Source of the DNA: Amaurobius ferox | Lineage: Eukaryota > Arthropoda > Arachnida > Araneae > Amaurobiidae | Length of the DNA stretch: 64,000 bases | Direction: 5' to 3' | Assembly (NCBI GenBank): GCA_951213105.1 | Contig: OX578138.1 | Coordinates: 94,906,914-94,970,913 of the forward strand | Shown here: piece by piece, positions 11,123-24,371 of the stretch | Layout: the number at the start of each line of letters is the position of its first letter | Numbering within the stretch: position 1 is the stretch's first letter | The notes under the pieces: generated by a model | Databases searched by the model: none | What the model was told of the DNA's origin: nothing | Seen by the model: only the letters and a program-made list of their open reading frames with translations | Program-made: the position numbers and the translations under genes

Positions 11123-14100
11123 CTAGCAGCATACCCGTTCTTCGTATGGAGTATATAATATAAAGAAACTTGAAATTCATAATCATGCCCAAATTCTTAT
11201 AGTATACTAAATGACATGTTTAATCAAAATATTCTGTTAAAATATTTAATATAATGCTCTTAAAAAGAAGTTTAAGAATCTCTGTTCTCGCTATATAAAA
11301 TTATCTTCATGGACATATCTGAAGAATAAAACATCTTCGACCCCTTATGTAAGCAAATACAAAAAAAAAATTTGGAATTGAATCAATATATGCAAAATAA
11401 AAGCGTTAAAATTGTATGGGACCCGTACTAATTATATACGCGAATATTAGAAAATATAACCTGTATTAGTAGATTACATGTATAAATTGAAAATACCAAT
11501 ATACCCGTAATCTTTAAATCTGAAGACAGTCATTTATTCCAATATATGTCAAAATTAAAGTGCTAAAATTATATGGGAAGATATACACGTACTACTTATA
11601 ATGTCCGTTTATTAGTAGAAGATTACCCGTTTTGCAATATGAGTCACAGATGTTTTTTGGTAAAATACAACAGACGACGTAATAAATTGAATATATAATT
11701 AATCCCCTTAATCTTCATACCAGAAGACTGTATTTGATTCCAATATATATGCCAATATATGTCAAAATATATGCCAATATACCTGTACTACTCTCGTAGG
11801 TTCTCGTAGGTTAGAAGATATACCCGAGCATTCCTAGAAGATTACTCGTACAACGTACAATATGCGTGTGTCAGCAATTTTTGCCGCAATAAAACAATGG
11901 CGTAATAACTTAAAAATATCAATAATCCCTGAATCAATAATTCCGGAAAATATCAATAATAATAATGTTTAAACCTGAAGAGTATAATTGATATTATCCA
12001 GTCCAAAATGAAAGGGCAATGAAATTTATTTTATATACATATCTTCATTATTCAAATCGGAAAGGATTTAATAAAAATCGTCTGCCGCATAAACACATTG
12101 GATTTAAATCCGTTGCTAAGCGACATGATATCATTTGCTTCAAATAAATTGGTAGAAAAAATATCGTCTAAATAGTTATATTTCTATGGAACATTTGGCG
12201 ACAGTTTCGTCAAATTAGCGACATTTAAAAAAATCGCCAAATTTATCGCCAAGTGGGACTGTAGAACTGACAGTTCCACTTTGCGACAAATTGACGAAAT
12301 ATCATCACAATACTATCCCCTAACAAAAAACAATAATTATCATTTATGTAGGGCAATTTTATCAATTTCAAGATATTTTTATAGATTTGAAAACATTTTT
12401 ATCAATTTGGTGACATTTTAAAAATTCGCTAAATGTATTACTAAGTAGGATGGTTGGTCTGACAGATAAATGCTAACCAAACATCATTTCAGTACTCTCT
12501 TCTAACAAAACAAAAAAAAATTTCATTGATATGTAGAAGACCCAAGCCACACGACCAACCCGAAGGTTTATGGCAGCTGTTTGTGTGTCGTTTATATCAA
12601 TTTGGCGACATTTCCGTCAATTTGGCAAAGTTTAAGAAAAGTTGTCAAATTAGCGATATCCCTCCAAATTCGTAGCTTTGAATTTGCAGATCTGAATGAA
12701 ACATTCTTATCCCGTTTCAATATACTAAATGAAAACACTACAATTGTATTAGAAGATATACCCGCTCTACTCTTTTTCTGTTTCAACAATCGGCTATATG
12801 AATTTATTGGCTAAACACAATATATGAGTTTAGTAGCTAAATACGATATAAGCTTGAAAACTAATTTGCCAAAATAAATGAAATTGATGTACGCAGTCAG
12901 TAATTAATATAATTAAAAGAAAAATCAAACCGTCCATTCATAAGATATACTTTTATATCCATTTATCCATTTATTTATTATTTAAATCGAAAAAAATAAT
13001 AAAAACATTAACAAACACATTTAATTTAATTGCGATGCCGAGCAACATGATATATCCTCCTAAAATGTTAAAATTTATTAACCACTAACAGCACACCCGT
13101 TATTCGTACGGAGTGTATAATTTAAAGAAACTTAAAGTTAACAATCATGTGCAAATTCTGTTATAATATTAAATTTATTGCTCCTAAAGAGAAGTTTAAG
13201 AATATATGTTCTCACTATGCAAAATTATCTTCACGATCAGATCTGAAGAATAAAACATCCTGCCCCCTTTTGTAAGCAAATTTACAGAAGAAAAAATAGG
13301 AATTGCATGAATATATGCAACCCCGTACTAATTATATTGTCGCAGATCAGAAAATATGCCAATGTGTTAGTAGAAGATTACCCGTATTACAATATGCGTC
13401 TAAAAACTATTTGCCAAAATAAAAGAGATGACGTAATAAATTGAAAACATCAATAATATCCGTACTCTTTATACCAGAAGGTCGTAATTGATTCCAATAT
13501 ATGCCAATATATATCAAAACATATGTCAATATACCTGTACTACTTATATTCTCGTAGATTAAAAGATATACACGTGTATTTGTAGAAGATTCGTACAACA
13601 TACAATATATGAGTTTAAACAATTTTTGTCATAATAAAATAATTGCATAATAACTTGAAAATATCAATAATCCTTGAATCAATAATCCCCGAAAATATAA
13701 ATAATAATAATTTTTAAACCTGAAGACCGAAATTGATATTATCCAGTCAAAAATGCTATAAGAAAAATCAAATCGTTCTTTTCTAAAATATATTTTTATA
13801 TCCATTTATTTATTATTCAAATCGAAAAAATAATTATTAAAATTAACAGACAGATTTAATTTAATTGCGTTTCTGAGTAACATGATATAAGATAGAATCT
13901 TATAACATGTTAAATATGTCATGTCTTATAACATAAACTGCGAAATTAAATAACGATTTTGATTTCTCTATACTTCTCATTGTTCCGTAAAAGCTTGTTT
14001 TAAATAAACCATGAACCATGGAGATAGATTTCCCCTTTAAATCATCTTTCAAACAATTCATGTTTTCAGAAAGTGACTAATTAACGCAAAAAATCTCCCA

Positions 14101-14482
14101 TCAAACTCAGAGATTAAATTTTAATTCACTTTCAAACGATTTTCAAGCTTTTCGTTTGGATAAACCACGGAGTTAGGGAGTAGAACTCCTAGGAAAAAGT
14201 TCCGTTTTTCATTAATATCTCGACAACCCCAGGTCTTAGAAACTCGAAACTTGGACAAAATTTATGGGGGGATATTCCAAGGCTATTCACCAAATTTCAT
14301 TAAATTCGGTTCAGCCGTTTTTCCGTGATGATGAGACAAACGAAAATTTTGTTTTTTACTAATATCTCGAGAACCACTGGTCGTAGAAACTCAAAACACG
14401 GATATAATTTTAAGTGGGGCTATTTCTGGGCTACCCACAAAATTTCATCAAATTCGGTTCAGCCGTTCTCCCGTGATTGTGT

Positions 14483-14538
<56 letters not shown>

Positions 14539-14578
14539 GGCAGACAGACAGACAGATTTTCATTTTTATTTATATAGA
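11123..14578 (-). mobile_element. Non-autonomous Helitron, family T copy 1
   Basis: Read on the - strand, the 5' end is TCTATATAAATAAAAATG (start 14578) after a flanking A. It is followed by a (CTGT)n tract and the phrase CCGAATTTGATGAAATTT, typical of arthropod Helitron 5' ends. The 3' end is ACGGGTATGCTGCTAG (ending 11123) before a flanking T, with CCGT/ACGG able to form a short stem upstream. This gives exact A^TC...CTAG^T boundaries and 3456 bp. No Rep/helicase frame is present. Around 13088 there is a second, internal copy of the 3'-terminal region. It is followed head to head by copy 2. Confidence 0.8.
14489..14556. repeat. (GACA)n microsatellite in Helitron copy 1
   Basis: About 17 tetranucleotide units with one GGCA interruption, placed just inside the Helitron 5' end. 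The inverted partner in copy 2 lies at about 14638-14682. The open frames reading RQTDRQTD across these tracts are artefacts of the repeat. Confidence 0.8.
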
Positions 14579-14585
14579 TGAAGAA

Positions 14586-14614
14586 CTAGCAGCATACCCG
14601 TTCTTCGTACGGAG
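14586..14614 (-). mobile_element. Orphan 29-bp Helitron 3' end
   Basis: The sequence CTAGCAGCATACCCGTTC and following bases to GGAG is the family-T 3' terminus, preceded by A (a T on the element strand, as expected). It is joined directly to the TC start of copy 2 with no body in between. The base before TC 14615 is G rather than A, so this is a junction between ends and not an ordinary insertion. Confidence 0.65.
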
Positions 14615-14636
14615 TCTATATAAATAAAAATGAAAA

Positions 14637-14686
<50 letters not shown>

Positions 14687-17600
14687 ACACCATCACGGGA
14701 GAAGGTCTGAACCGAATTTGATGAAATTTTGTGGGTAGCCCAGAAATAGCCCCACTTAAAATTATATCCGTGTTTTGAGTTTCTACGACCAGTGGTTCTC
14801 GAGATATTAGAAAAAAACTGAATTTTCGTTTTTCTCATCATCACGGAAAAACGGCTGAACCGAATTTAATGAAATTTGGTGAATAGCCTTGAAATATCCC
14901 CCCATAAATTTTGTCCAAGTTTCGAGTTTCTAAGACCTGGGGTTGTCGAGATATTAATGAAAAACGGAACTTTTTCCTAGGAGTTCTACTCCCTAACTCC
15001 GTGGTTTATCCAAACGAAAAGCTTGAAAATCGTTTGAAAGTGAATTAAAATTTAATCTCTGAGTTTGATGGGAGATTTTTTGCGTTAATTAGTCACTTTC
15101 TGAAGACATGAATTGCTTGAAACATGATTTAAAGGGGAAATCTATCTCCATGGTTCATGGTTTATTTAAAACAAGCTTTTACGGAACAATGAGAAATATA
15201 GAGAAATCAAAATTGTTATTTAATTTCGCAGTTTATGTTATAAGACATGACATATTTAACATGTTATAAGATTCTATCTTATATCATGTTACTCAGAAAC
15301 GTAATTAAATTAAATCTGTCTGTTAATTTCAATAATTATTTTTTCGATTTGAGTAATAAATAAATGGATATAAAAATATATTTTAGAAAAGAACGATTTG
15401 ATTTTTCTTATAGCATTTTTGACTGGATAATATCAATTACGGTCTCCAGGTTTAAAAATTATTATTATTTATATTTTCGGGGATTATTGATTCAAGGATT
15501 ATTGATATTTTCAAGTTATTATGCAATTATTTTATTATGACAAAAATTGTTTAAACTCATATATTGTATGTTGTACGAATCTTCTACAAATACACGTGTA
15601 TATCTTTTAATCTACGAGAATATAAGTAGTACAGGTATATTGACATATGTTTTGATATATATTGGCATATATTGGAATCAATTACGACCTTCTGGTATAA
15701 AGAGTACGGATATTATTGATGTTTTCAATTTATTACGTCATCTCTTTTATTTTGGCAAATATTTTTGAGAGGCATATTGTAATACGGGTAATCTTCTACT
15801 AACACATTGGCATATTTTCTGATCTGCGACAATATAATTAGTACGGGGTTGCATATATTCATTCAATTCCTATTTTTTCTTCTGTAAATTTGCTTACAAA
15901 AGGGGGCAGGATGTTTTATTCTTCAGATCTGATCGTGAAGATAATTTTGCATAGTGAGAACATATATTCTTAAACTTCTCTTTAGGAGCAATAAATTTAA
16001 TATTTTAACAGAATTTGCACATGATTGCGAACTTTAAGTTTCTTCAAATTATACACTCCGTACGAATAACGGGTGTGCTGTTAGTGGTTAATAAATTTTA
16101 ACATTTTAGGAGGATATATCATGTTGCTCGGCATCGCAATTAAATTAAATGTGTTTTTTAATGTTTTTATTATTTTTTTTCGATTTAAATAATAAATAAA
16201 TGGATAAATGGATATAAAAGTATATCTTATGAATGGACGGTTTGATTTTTCTTTTAATTATATTAATTGCTGACTGCGTACATCAATTTCATTTATTTTG
16301 GCAGAGAGTTTTCAAGCTTATATCGTATTTAGCTACTAAACTCATATATTGTGTTTAGCCAATAAATTCATATAGCCGATTGTTGAAACAGAAAAAGAGT
16401 AGAGCGGGTATATCTTCTAATACAATTGTAGTGTTTTCATTTAGTATATTGAAACGGGATAAGAATGTTTCATTCAGATCTGCAAATTCAAAGCTACGAA
16501 TTTGGAGGGATATCGTTAATTTGACAACTTTTCTTAAACTTTGCCAAATTGACGGAAATGTCGCCAAATTGATATAAACGACACACAAACAGCTGCCATA
16601 AACCTTCGGGTTGGTCGTGTGGCTTGGGTCTTCTACATATCAATGAAATTTTTTTTTGTTTTGTTAGAAGAGAGTACTGAAATGATGTTTGGTTAGCATT
16701 TATCTGTCAGACCAACCATCCTACTTAGTAATACATTTAGCGAATTTTTAAAATGTCACCAAATTGATAAAAATTGTTTTCAAATCTATAAAAATATCTT
16801 GAAATTGATAAAATTGCGCTACATAAATGATATTAATTGTTTTTTGTTAGGGGATAGTATTGTGATGATATTTCGTCAATTTGTCGCAAAGTGGAACTGT
16901 CAGTTCTACAGTCCCACTTGGCGATAAATTTGGCGATTTTTAAAATGTCGCTAATTTGACGAAACTGTCGCCAAATGTTCCATAGAAATATAACTATTTA
17001 GACGATATTTTTTCTACCAATTTATTTGAAGCAAATGATATCATGTCGCTTAGCAACGGATTTAAATCCAATGTGTTTATGCGGCAGACGATTTTTATTA
17101 AATCCTTTCCGATTTGAATAATGAAGATATGTATATAAAATAAATTTCATTGCCATTTCATTTTGGACTGGATAATATCAATTATACTCTTCTGGTTTAA
17201 ACATTATTATTATTGATATTTTCCGGAATTATTGATTCAGGGATTATTGATATTTTTAAATTATTACGCCATTGTTTTATTGCGGCAAAAATTGCTGACA
17301 CACGCATATTGTACGTTGTACGAGTAATCTTCTAGGAATGCACGGGTATATCTTCTAACCTACGAGAATATAAGTAGTACAGGTATATTGGCATATATTT
17401 TGACATATATTGGCATATATATTGGAATCAAGTACAGTCTTCTGGTATGAAGATTAAGGGGATTAATTATATATTCAATTTATTACGTCGTCTGTTGTAT
17501 TTTACCAAAAAACATTTGTGACTCATATTGCAAAACGGGTAATCTTCTACTAATAATCGGACATTATAAGTAGTACGTTTATATATTCCCATATAATTTT

Positions 17601-18040
17601 AGCACTTTAATTTTGACATATATTGGAATAAATGACTGTCTTCAGATTTAAAGATTACGGGTTTATTGGTATTTTCAATTTATACATGTAATCTACTAAT
17701 ACAGTTTATATTTTCTAATATTCGCGTATATAATTAGTACGGGTCACATACAATTTTAACGCTTTTATTTTGCATATATTGATTCAATTCCATATTTTTT
17801 TTTATATTTGCTTACATAAGGGGTCCAAGATGTTTTATTCTTCAGATATGTCCATGAAGATAATTTTATATAGCAAGAACAGGGATTCTTAAACTTCTTT
17901 TTAGGAGCATTATATTAAATATTTTAACAGAATATTTTGATTAAACATGTCATTTAGTATACTATAAGAATTTGGGCATGATTATGAATTTCAAGTTTCT
18001 TTATATTATATACTCCGTACGAAGAACGGGTATGCTGCTA
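14615..18040 (+). mobile_element. Helitron family T copy 2, inverted to copy 1
   Basis: Starts TCTATATAAATAAAAATG (14615) with the (CTGT)n tract, and is colinear with copy 1 over its whole length in opposite orientation, including the internal 3'-region duplication. The right end reads ACGGGTATGCTGCTA (18040), where the terminal CTAG is cut one base short and runs straight into copy 3. It has no coding capacity. Open frames repeated between copies 1-3 (for example 15547-15768 and 16355-16588) are shared non-coding sequence. Confidence 0.75.
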
Positions 18041-21000
18041 TTATATAATATAAAGAAACTTGAAATTCATAATCATGCCCAAATTCTTATAGTATACTAA
18101 ATGACATGTTTAATCAAAATATTCTGTTAAAATATTTAATATAATGCTCCTAAAAAGAAGTTTAAGAATCTCTGTTCTCGCTATATAAAATTATCTTCAT
18201 GGACATATCTGAAGAATGAAACATCTTGGACCCCTTATGTAAGCAAATATAAAAAAAAATATGGAATTGAATCAATATATGCAAAATAAAAGCGTTAAAA
18301 TTGTATGGGACCCGTACTAATTATATACGCGAATATTAGAAAATATAACCTGTATTAGTAGATTACATGTATAAATTGAAAATACCAATAAACTCGTAAA
18401 CTTTAAATCTGAAGACGGTCATTTATTCCAATATATGTCAAAATTAAAGTACTAAAATTGTATGGGAAGATATACACGTACTACTTATAATGTCCGATTA
18501 TTAGTAGAAGATTACCCGTTTTGCAATATGAGTCACAAATGTTTTTTGGTAAAATACAACAGACGACGTAATAAATTGAATATATAATTAATCCCCTTAA
18601 TCTTCATACCAGAAGACTGTACTTGATTCCAATATATATGCCAATATATGTCAAAATATATGCCAATATACCTGTACTACTTATATTCTCGTAGGTTAGA
18701 AGATATACCCGTGCATTCCTAGAAGATTACTCGTACAACGTACAATATGCGGGTGTCAGCAATTTCTGCCGCAATAAAACAATGGCGTAATAACTTAAAA
18801 ATATCAATAATCCCTGAATCAATAATTCCGGAAAATATCTATAATAATAATGTTTAATCCTGAAGAGTATAATTGATATTATCCAGTCCAAAATGAAATG
18901 GCAATGAAATTTATTTTATATACATATCTGCATTATTCAAATCGGAAAGGATTTAATAAAAATCGTCTGCCGCATAAACACATTGGATTTAAATCCGTTG
19001 CTAAGCGACATGATATCATTTGCTTCAAATAAATTGGTAGAAAAAATATCGTCTAAATAGTTATATTTCTATTGAACATTTGGCGACAGTTTCGTCAAAT
19101 TAGCGACATTTTAAAAAATCGCCAAATTTATCGCCAAGTGGGACTATAGAACCGACAGTTCCACTTTGCGACAAATTGACGAAATATCATCACAATACTA
19201 TCCCCTAACAAAAAACAATTAATATCATTTATGTAGCGCAATTTTATCAATTTTAAGATATTTTTATAGATTTGAAAACATTTTTATCAATTTGGTGACA
19301 TTTTAGAAATCCGCTAAATGTATTACTAAGTAGGATGGTTGGTCTGACAGATAAATGCTAACCAAACATCATTTCAGTACTCTCTTCTAACAAAACAAAA
19401 AAAAATTTCATTGATATGTAGAAGACCCAAGCCACACGACCAACCCGAAGGTTTATGGCAGCTGTTTGTGTGTCGTTTATATCAATTTGGCGACATTTCC
19501 GTCAATTTGGCTAAGTTTAAGAAAAGTTGTTAAATTAGCGATATCCCTCCAAATTCGTAGCTTTGAATTTGCAGATCTGAATGAAACATTCTTATCCCGT
19601 TTCAATATGCTAAATGAAAACACTACAATTGTATTAGAAAATATACCCGCTCTACTCTTTTTCTGTTTCAACAATCGACTATATGAATTTATTGGCTAAA
19701 CACAATATATGAGTTTAGTAGCTAAATACGATATAAGCTTGAAAACTCTTTGCCAAAATAAATGAAATTGATGTACGCAGTCAGCAATTAATATAATTAA
19801 AAGAAAAATCAAACCGTCTATTTATAAGATATACTTTTATATCCATTTATCCATTTATTTATTATTTAAATCGAAAAAAAATAATAAAAACATTAACAAA
19901 CACATTTAATTTAATTGCGATGCCGAGCAACATGATATATCCTCCTAAAATGTTAAAATTTATTAACCACTAACAGCACACCCGTTATTCGTACGGAGTG
20001 TATAATTTAAAGGAACTTAAAGTTCGCAATCATGTGCAAATTCTGTTAAAATATTAAATTTATTGCTCCTAAAGAGAAGTTTAAGAATATATGTTCTCAC
20101 TATGCAAAATTATCTTCACGATCAGATCTGAAGAATAAAACATCCTGCCCCCTTTTGTAAGCAAATTTACAGAAGAAAAAATAGGAATTGAATGAATATA
20201 TGCAACCCCGTACTAATTATATTGTCGCAGATCAGAAAATATGCCAATGTGTTAGTAGAAGATTACCCGTATTACAATATGCGTCTCAAAAATATTTGCC
20301 AAAATAAAAGAGATGACATAATAAATTGAAAACATCAATAATATCCGTTCTCTTTATACCAGAAGGTCGTAATTGATTCCAATATATGCCAATATATATC
20401 AAAACATATGTCAATATACCTGTACTACTTATATTCTCGTAGATTAAAAGATATACACGTGTATTTGTAGAAGATTCGTACAACATACAATATATGAATT
20501 TAAACAATTTTTGTCATAATAAAATAATTGCATAATAACTTGAAAATATCAATAATCCTTGAATCAATAATCCCCGAAAATATAAATAATAATAATTTTT
20601 AAACCTGAAGACCGTAATTGATATTATCCCGTCAAAAATGCTATAAAAAAAATCAAATCGTTCTTTTCTAAAATATATTTTTATATCCATTTATTTATTA
20701 TTCAAATCGAAAAAATAATTATTAAAATTAACAGACAGATTTAATTTAATTGCGTTTCTGAGTAACATGATATAAGATAGAATCTTATAACATGTTAAAT
20801 ATGTCATGTCTTATAACATAAACTGCGAAATTAAATAACGATTTTGATTTCTCTATACTTCTCATTGTTCCGTAAAAGCTTGTTTTAAATAACCCATGAA
20901 CCATGGAGATAGATTTCCCCTTTAAATAATGTTTCAAACAATTCATGTTTTCAGAAAGTGACTAATTAACGCAAAAAATCTCCCATCAAACTCAGAGATT

Positions 21001-21367
21001 AAATTTTAATTCACTTTCAAACGATTTTCAAGCTTTTCGTTTGGATAAACCACGGAGTTAGGGAGTAGAACTCATAGGAAAAAGTTCCGTTTTTCATTAA
21101 TATCTCGACAACCCCAGATCTTAGAAACTCGAAACTTGGACAAAATTTATGGGGGGATATTTCAAGGCTATTCTCCGAATTTCATTAAATTCGGTTCAGC
21201 CGTTTTTCCGTGATGATGAGACAAACGAAAATTTCGATTTTTACTAATATCTCGAGAACCACTGGTCGTAGAAACTCAAAACACGGATATAATTTTAAGT
21301 GGGACTATTTCTGGGCTACCCACAAAATTTCATCAAATTCGGTTCACCCGTTCTCCCGTGATGGTGT

Positions 21368-21413
<46 letters not shown>

Positions 21414-21435
21414 TTTTCATTTTTATTTATATAGA
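18041..21435 (-). mobile_element. Helitron family T copy 3
   Basis: On the - strand the 5' end is exact (TC at 21435 after A; (CTGT)n follows). At the low-coordinate side the last 30 bp or so (hairpin and CTAG) are missing: the sequence begins at TTATATAATATAAAG and is fused to copy 2. Copy 2 and copy 3 therefore share one 3' terminus lying as the loop of a palindrome around 18015-18045. Very high similarity to copies 1 and 2 points to recent amplification. Confidence 0.75.
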
Positions 21436-22354
21436 TTGCAACGTAATATTTAAAAACTACTTTAAAGAATTAAGTAACTTACATTTTTTCTATAAAACGA
21501 AGAAGCAAAAAGTTTTATTTAAAAATGTTCCAATTAAAACTGTTCATGAATAATTATTTTTTCAATGTTTACAATGTAAATAAAAATTTTAGGCGTAGGG
21601 CATATTTCATTCTTTTTTAAATCTAAAATAGTGTTTTTATTTACTTCCTTTTTGCTCAAAATACATATTTTAGTTTTAAATTTAATTGTTAAAGTTATTA
21701 ATTTAGATCCCATAAAAACCACATTTCGCATTCACTCACAGGATGTTGTGCCAAATATGTATGTTGGGGTTTGAAAGATTAATAAATTATGAAAAAACAA
21801 GTTTTAATTAATTGGTTTTTTTATGTTAATGCATATTTTATGCAACGTTAATTTAAGATTTAAATTTAAAGCTACCTTTTCAACAAAGATATTTTCCAGA
21901 AAAGCGCCCAAAAAGCTTTTAAATGTGAATGGTACTTAAAATGAGTTAAAATTTCTGATTTCTTCAATTTTGGTTTAAAAATACATACGAACCAAACCAT
22001 TTCCAGAGTAATTAATTTATCTAGGTTTAAAATATATAAATAAGCAAAATATAGCATTTAAATATATAAACGAAATATGTCACTATAATAAACCGACATT
22101 TGGTTTTTTAATTTTCTCAAATTGTGTTTAGGTACAATTTTATAAAATGTTTTCAGTGCAGATAGTAAAACCTTCCTATATATATCTGTAACAAACGCTT
22201 TATCATTAAACATACATAAAATTAAATATGTTTTATATAATAATTTTATATATTATAAATTATATATGTTTCATTAAACATACATATAACTATAGATGTA
22301 AGTTTAAAATAATTCACGTCACACTTTAATAAAACTACATTTTACTATAATGCA
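21436..22354. other. No recognised feature
   Basis: AT-rich unique-looking DNA between two Helitron 5' ends. Short frames only. Confidence 0.4.
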
Positions 22355-22800
22355 TCTATATATAAAGAAGAAAAGTATGTATGTATGTATGTATGTATGA
22401 TTCAACATCATGGGAGAACAGCTGAACCGAATTTGATGAAATTTGGTAGGTATTCTTGAAATAGCCCCACTTAACATTTAGACCATGTTTCGAGTTTCTA
22501 TCGCAAGGGGATTGTCGCGATATTAATGAAAAACGACACTTTCGTCTGTCTCATCATCACGGGAGAACAACTGCGCCGAATTTATTGAAATTTTGCGGTA
22601 GCTTTGAAATAGACCCTCATAAATTTAGTCTAAGTTTCGAGTTTCTAAGACCAGGAGTTGTTGCGATATTAATGGAAAACGAAACTTTTTCCTAAGAGTT
22701 CTACTCTCTAACTCCATGATTCCCAACGAAAAAGAGTTTGGAAATCGTTGGTTTAAAACGTGATAGTTAATTAAATCTCTGAGTTTTGTGGGAGTTTATT
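22355..22800 (+). mobile_element. Helitron 5'-end fragment
   Basis: Starts TCTATATATAAAGAAG at 22355 after A, then a (TATG)n tract and CCGAATTTGATGAAATTTGG. It follows copy 2 of family T for about 440 bp with many differences (an older subfamily) and then breaks off before the (TA)n tract at 22857. The 3' end is absent. Confidence 0.65.
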
Positions 22801-22851
22801 GAACGTATTTTGAACGTCACTTTTGAAAATCGCAGGTTTGAAATATGAATT

Positions 22852-22856
<5 letters not shown>

Positions 22857-22892
<36 letters not shown>
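22857..22892. repeat. (TA)n tract, left border of RT palindrome
   Basis: About 18 TA units. It mirrors the tract at 25541-25583 on the other side of the palindrome. Confidence 0.9.
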
Positions 22893-22901
<9 letters not shown>

Positions 22902-23338
22902 TATAAAGAAATTGAATTATCAGAGATAAATGTGTTATAGTAAAGTTTGCGCAAAGCAGCAAGAGGTACCATACACAATATATTGAAAAAATGAAAAGAT
23001 AAAAAGTGAATAAACATTGAAAAAATGAAGTATGGCTTAGCAAAAAGCTTACTTTATGGCGGTAAGGGGTTGTGACCTTACTCCCCAGTTCAACGAGCTC
23101 GTCATAAACGCCGCGGCCTTTCACTCCTGGTCGCCAGCTTTGGCTCAAGCCAACCTCCGGAGTGATAATAAAAATTATCACGAGACCAGGTACGAGAATA
23201 GAAACGAGGACGAGAGCAATATCACAACAAAAATAGCCAACAGAACTGCTGACTCAAGTGAAAGGTATATAGCAACGTATGGGTGAGCTGCGGTCCTTTG
23301 ATCGCTGTGCGGTCCTGTCATATGAATGATTCGAAATT

Positions 23339-24297
23339 TTATTCTCTAATTGAACACAAAAAAGATTTGAGCCTTACACCATATGCCAAATTGGTTCTGT
23401 ATAAATTATCAATATTTTTAAGCATAAAAGATATTGGATATTTTTGAAAATATGCTTGCTTTAAAAATTCTTGATCAAAATTAATACGTAAATGCTCTTC
23501 TTTAATAGTTCTTTTAATTCTGACCAAACCTCCCAAGAATACATTGCGAAACACATTCAAGTGTAGGTTAGAGTGCCAATGTATTACTCCATTAATGGGT
23601 AATTTAAATTGTTTTCTTTTGTCATAGATGGTAAATAGGATCGGGATTTGACAAAAGTCGATATTCAAATCCAAAAATTCAACCTCGTTGTTATTTTTAG
23701 CAGGATTTTCTTTCAATATGAGGTTGGGTGGGTAAAAATCAAAGTTCATGTTGTAATTCTCATTCTCATACCCAATAATTACGTCATCCACATAACGCAG
23801 GTATATGATTTCGTTATTAATATGAGACCTTCTTTCATAAAAACTAAGATAGATATCGGCTAATATGGAAGAACATCCCCCCCCATGGGGATGCCCTTAA
23901 TTTGTTGATAAACAAAGATTTCGTTGTAAAGATAATTTTCTTTGATAAGTATTTTAATTATAGACTTGAATTTATTGAATTCTAGACTTCCCTTTAATTC
24001 ATATTCTTCATATAAGCGGCAAAGTATATTTGTCAAGTCTTCCAGATCTATAGTATTAAAAAGTTCTTGGAAGTCATAAGTCCTTAAGTATAAAGGATGT
24101 TTATGATCTTTTAATGTATTTATCACTTGTAGGCTATTTTTTATTACTAAATCGGACTTTCCCTTTAATTCATATTCTTCATATAAGCGGTAAAGTATAT
24201 TTGTCAAGTCTTCCAGATCTATAGTATTAAAAAGTTCTTGGAAGTCATAAGTCCTTAAGTATAAAGGATGTTTATGATCTTTTAATGTATTTATCAC
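23339..24297 (-). pseudogene. Reverse transcriptase, left arm, frameshifted
   Basis: The frame 24297-23860 has an A-type motif (YLRTYDFQELFNTI) and runs into IKGIPMGG. It then shifts frame in a run of Gs, after which 23791-23339 continues with the catalytic DDVIIGYE part, FLDLNI and YDKRKQFKLP. An in-frame 171-bp (57-codon) tandem duplication repeats the motif A region. The order A, PMG, YVDD, FLDL and a conserved tryptophan/histidine block resembles Penelope-like RTs, but no GIY-YIG endonuclease follows, so the class is uncertain. The shift and duplication make it a pseudogene as assembled. Confidence 0.7.
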
Positions 24298-24371
24298 TTG
24301 TAGGCTATTTTTTAAACTAAATCGGATGGATTGTTTTTAAATTGCTGAAAATTAATAACCAAGGAAGTTAT

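Noticed and set aside
14325..14844. Open frames on both strands with runs of RQTD residues
   Set aside because: They are translations of the (GACA)n tracts and mirrored Helitron 5' ends; the same frames recur in each copy with no coding bias.
12581..19699. Repeated 65-77-codon frames (MCVVYINLATF and MLKQKKSRAG types) found in three Helitron copies
   Set aside because: Both strands are open over the same non-coding segment. Conservation reflects recent copying of the element, and the shorter copy 4 does not keep the frame intact.
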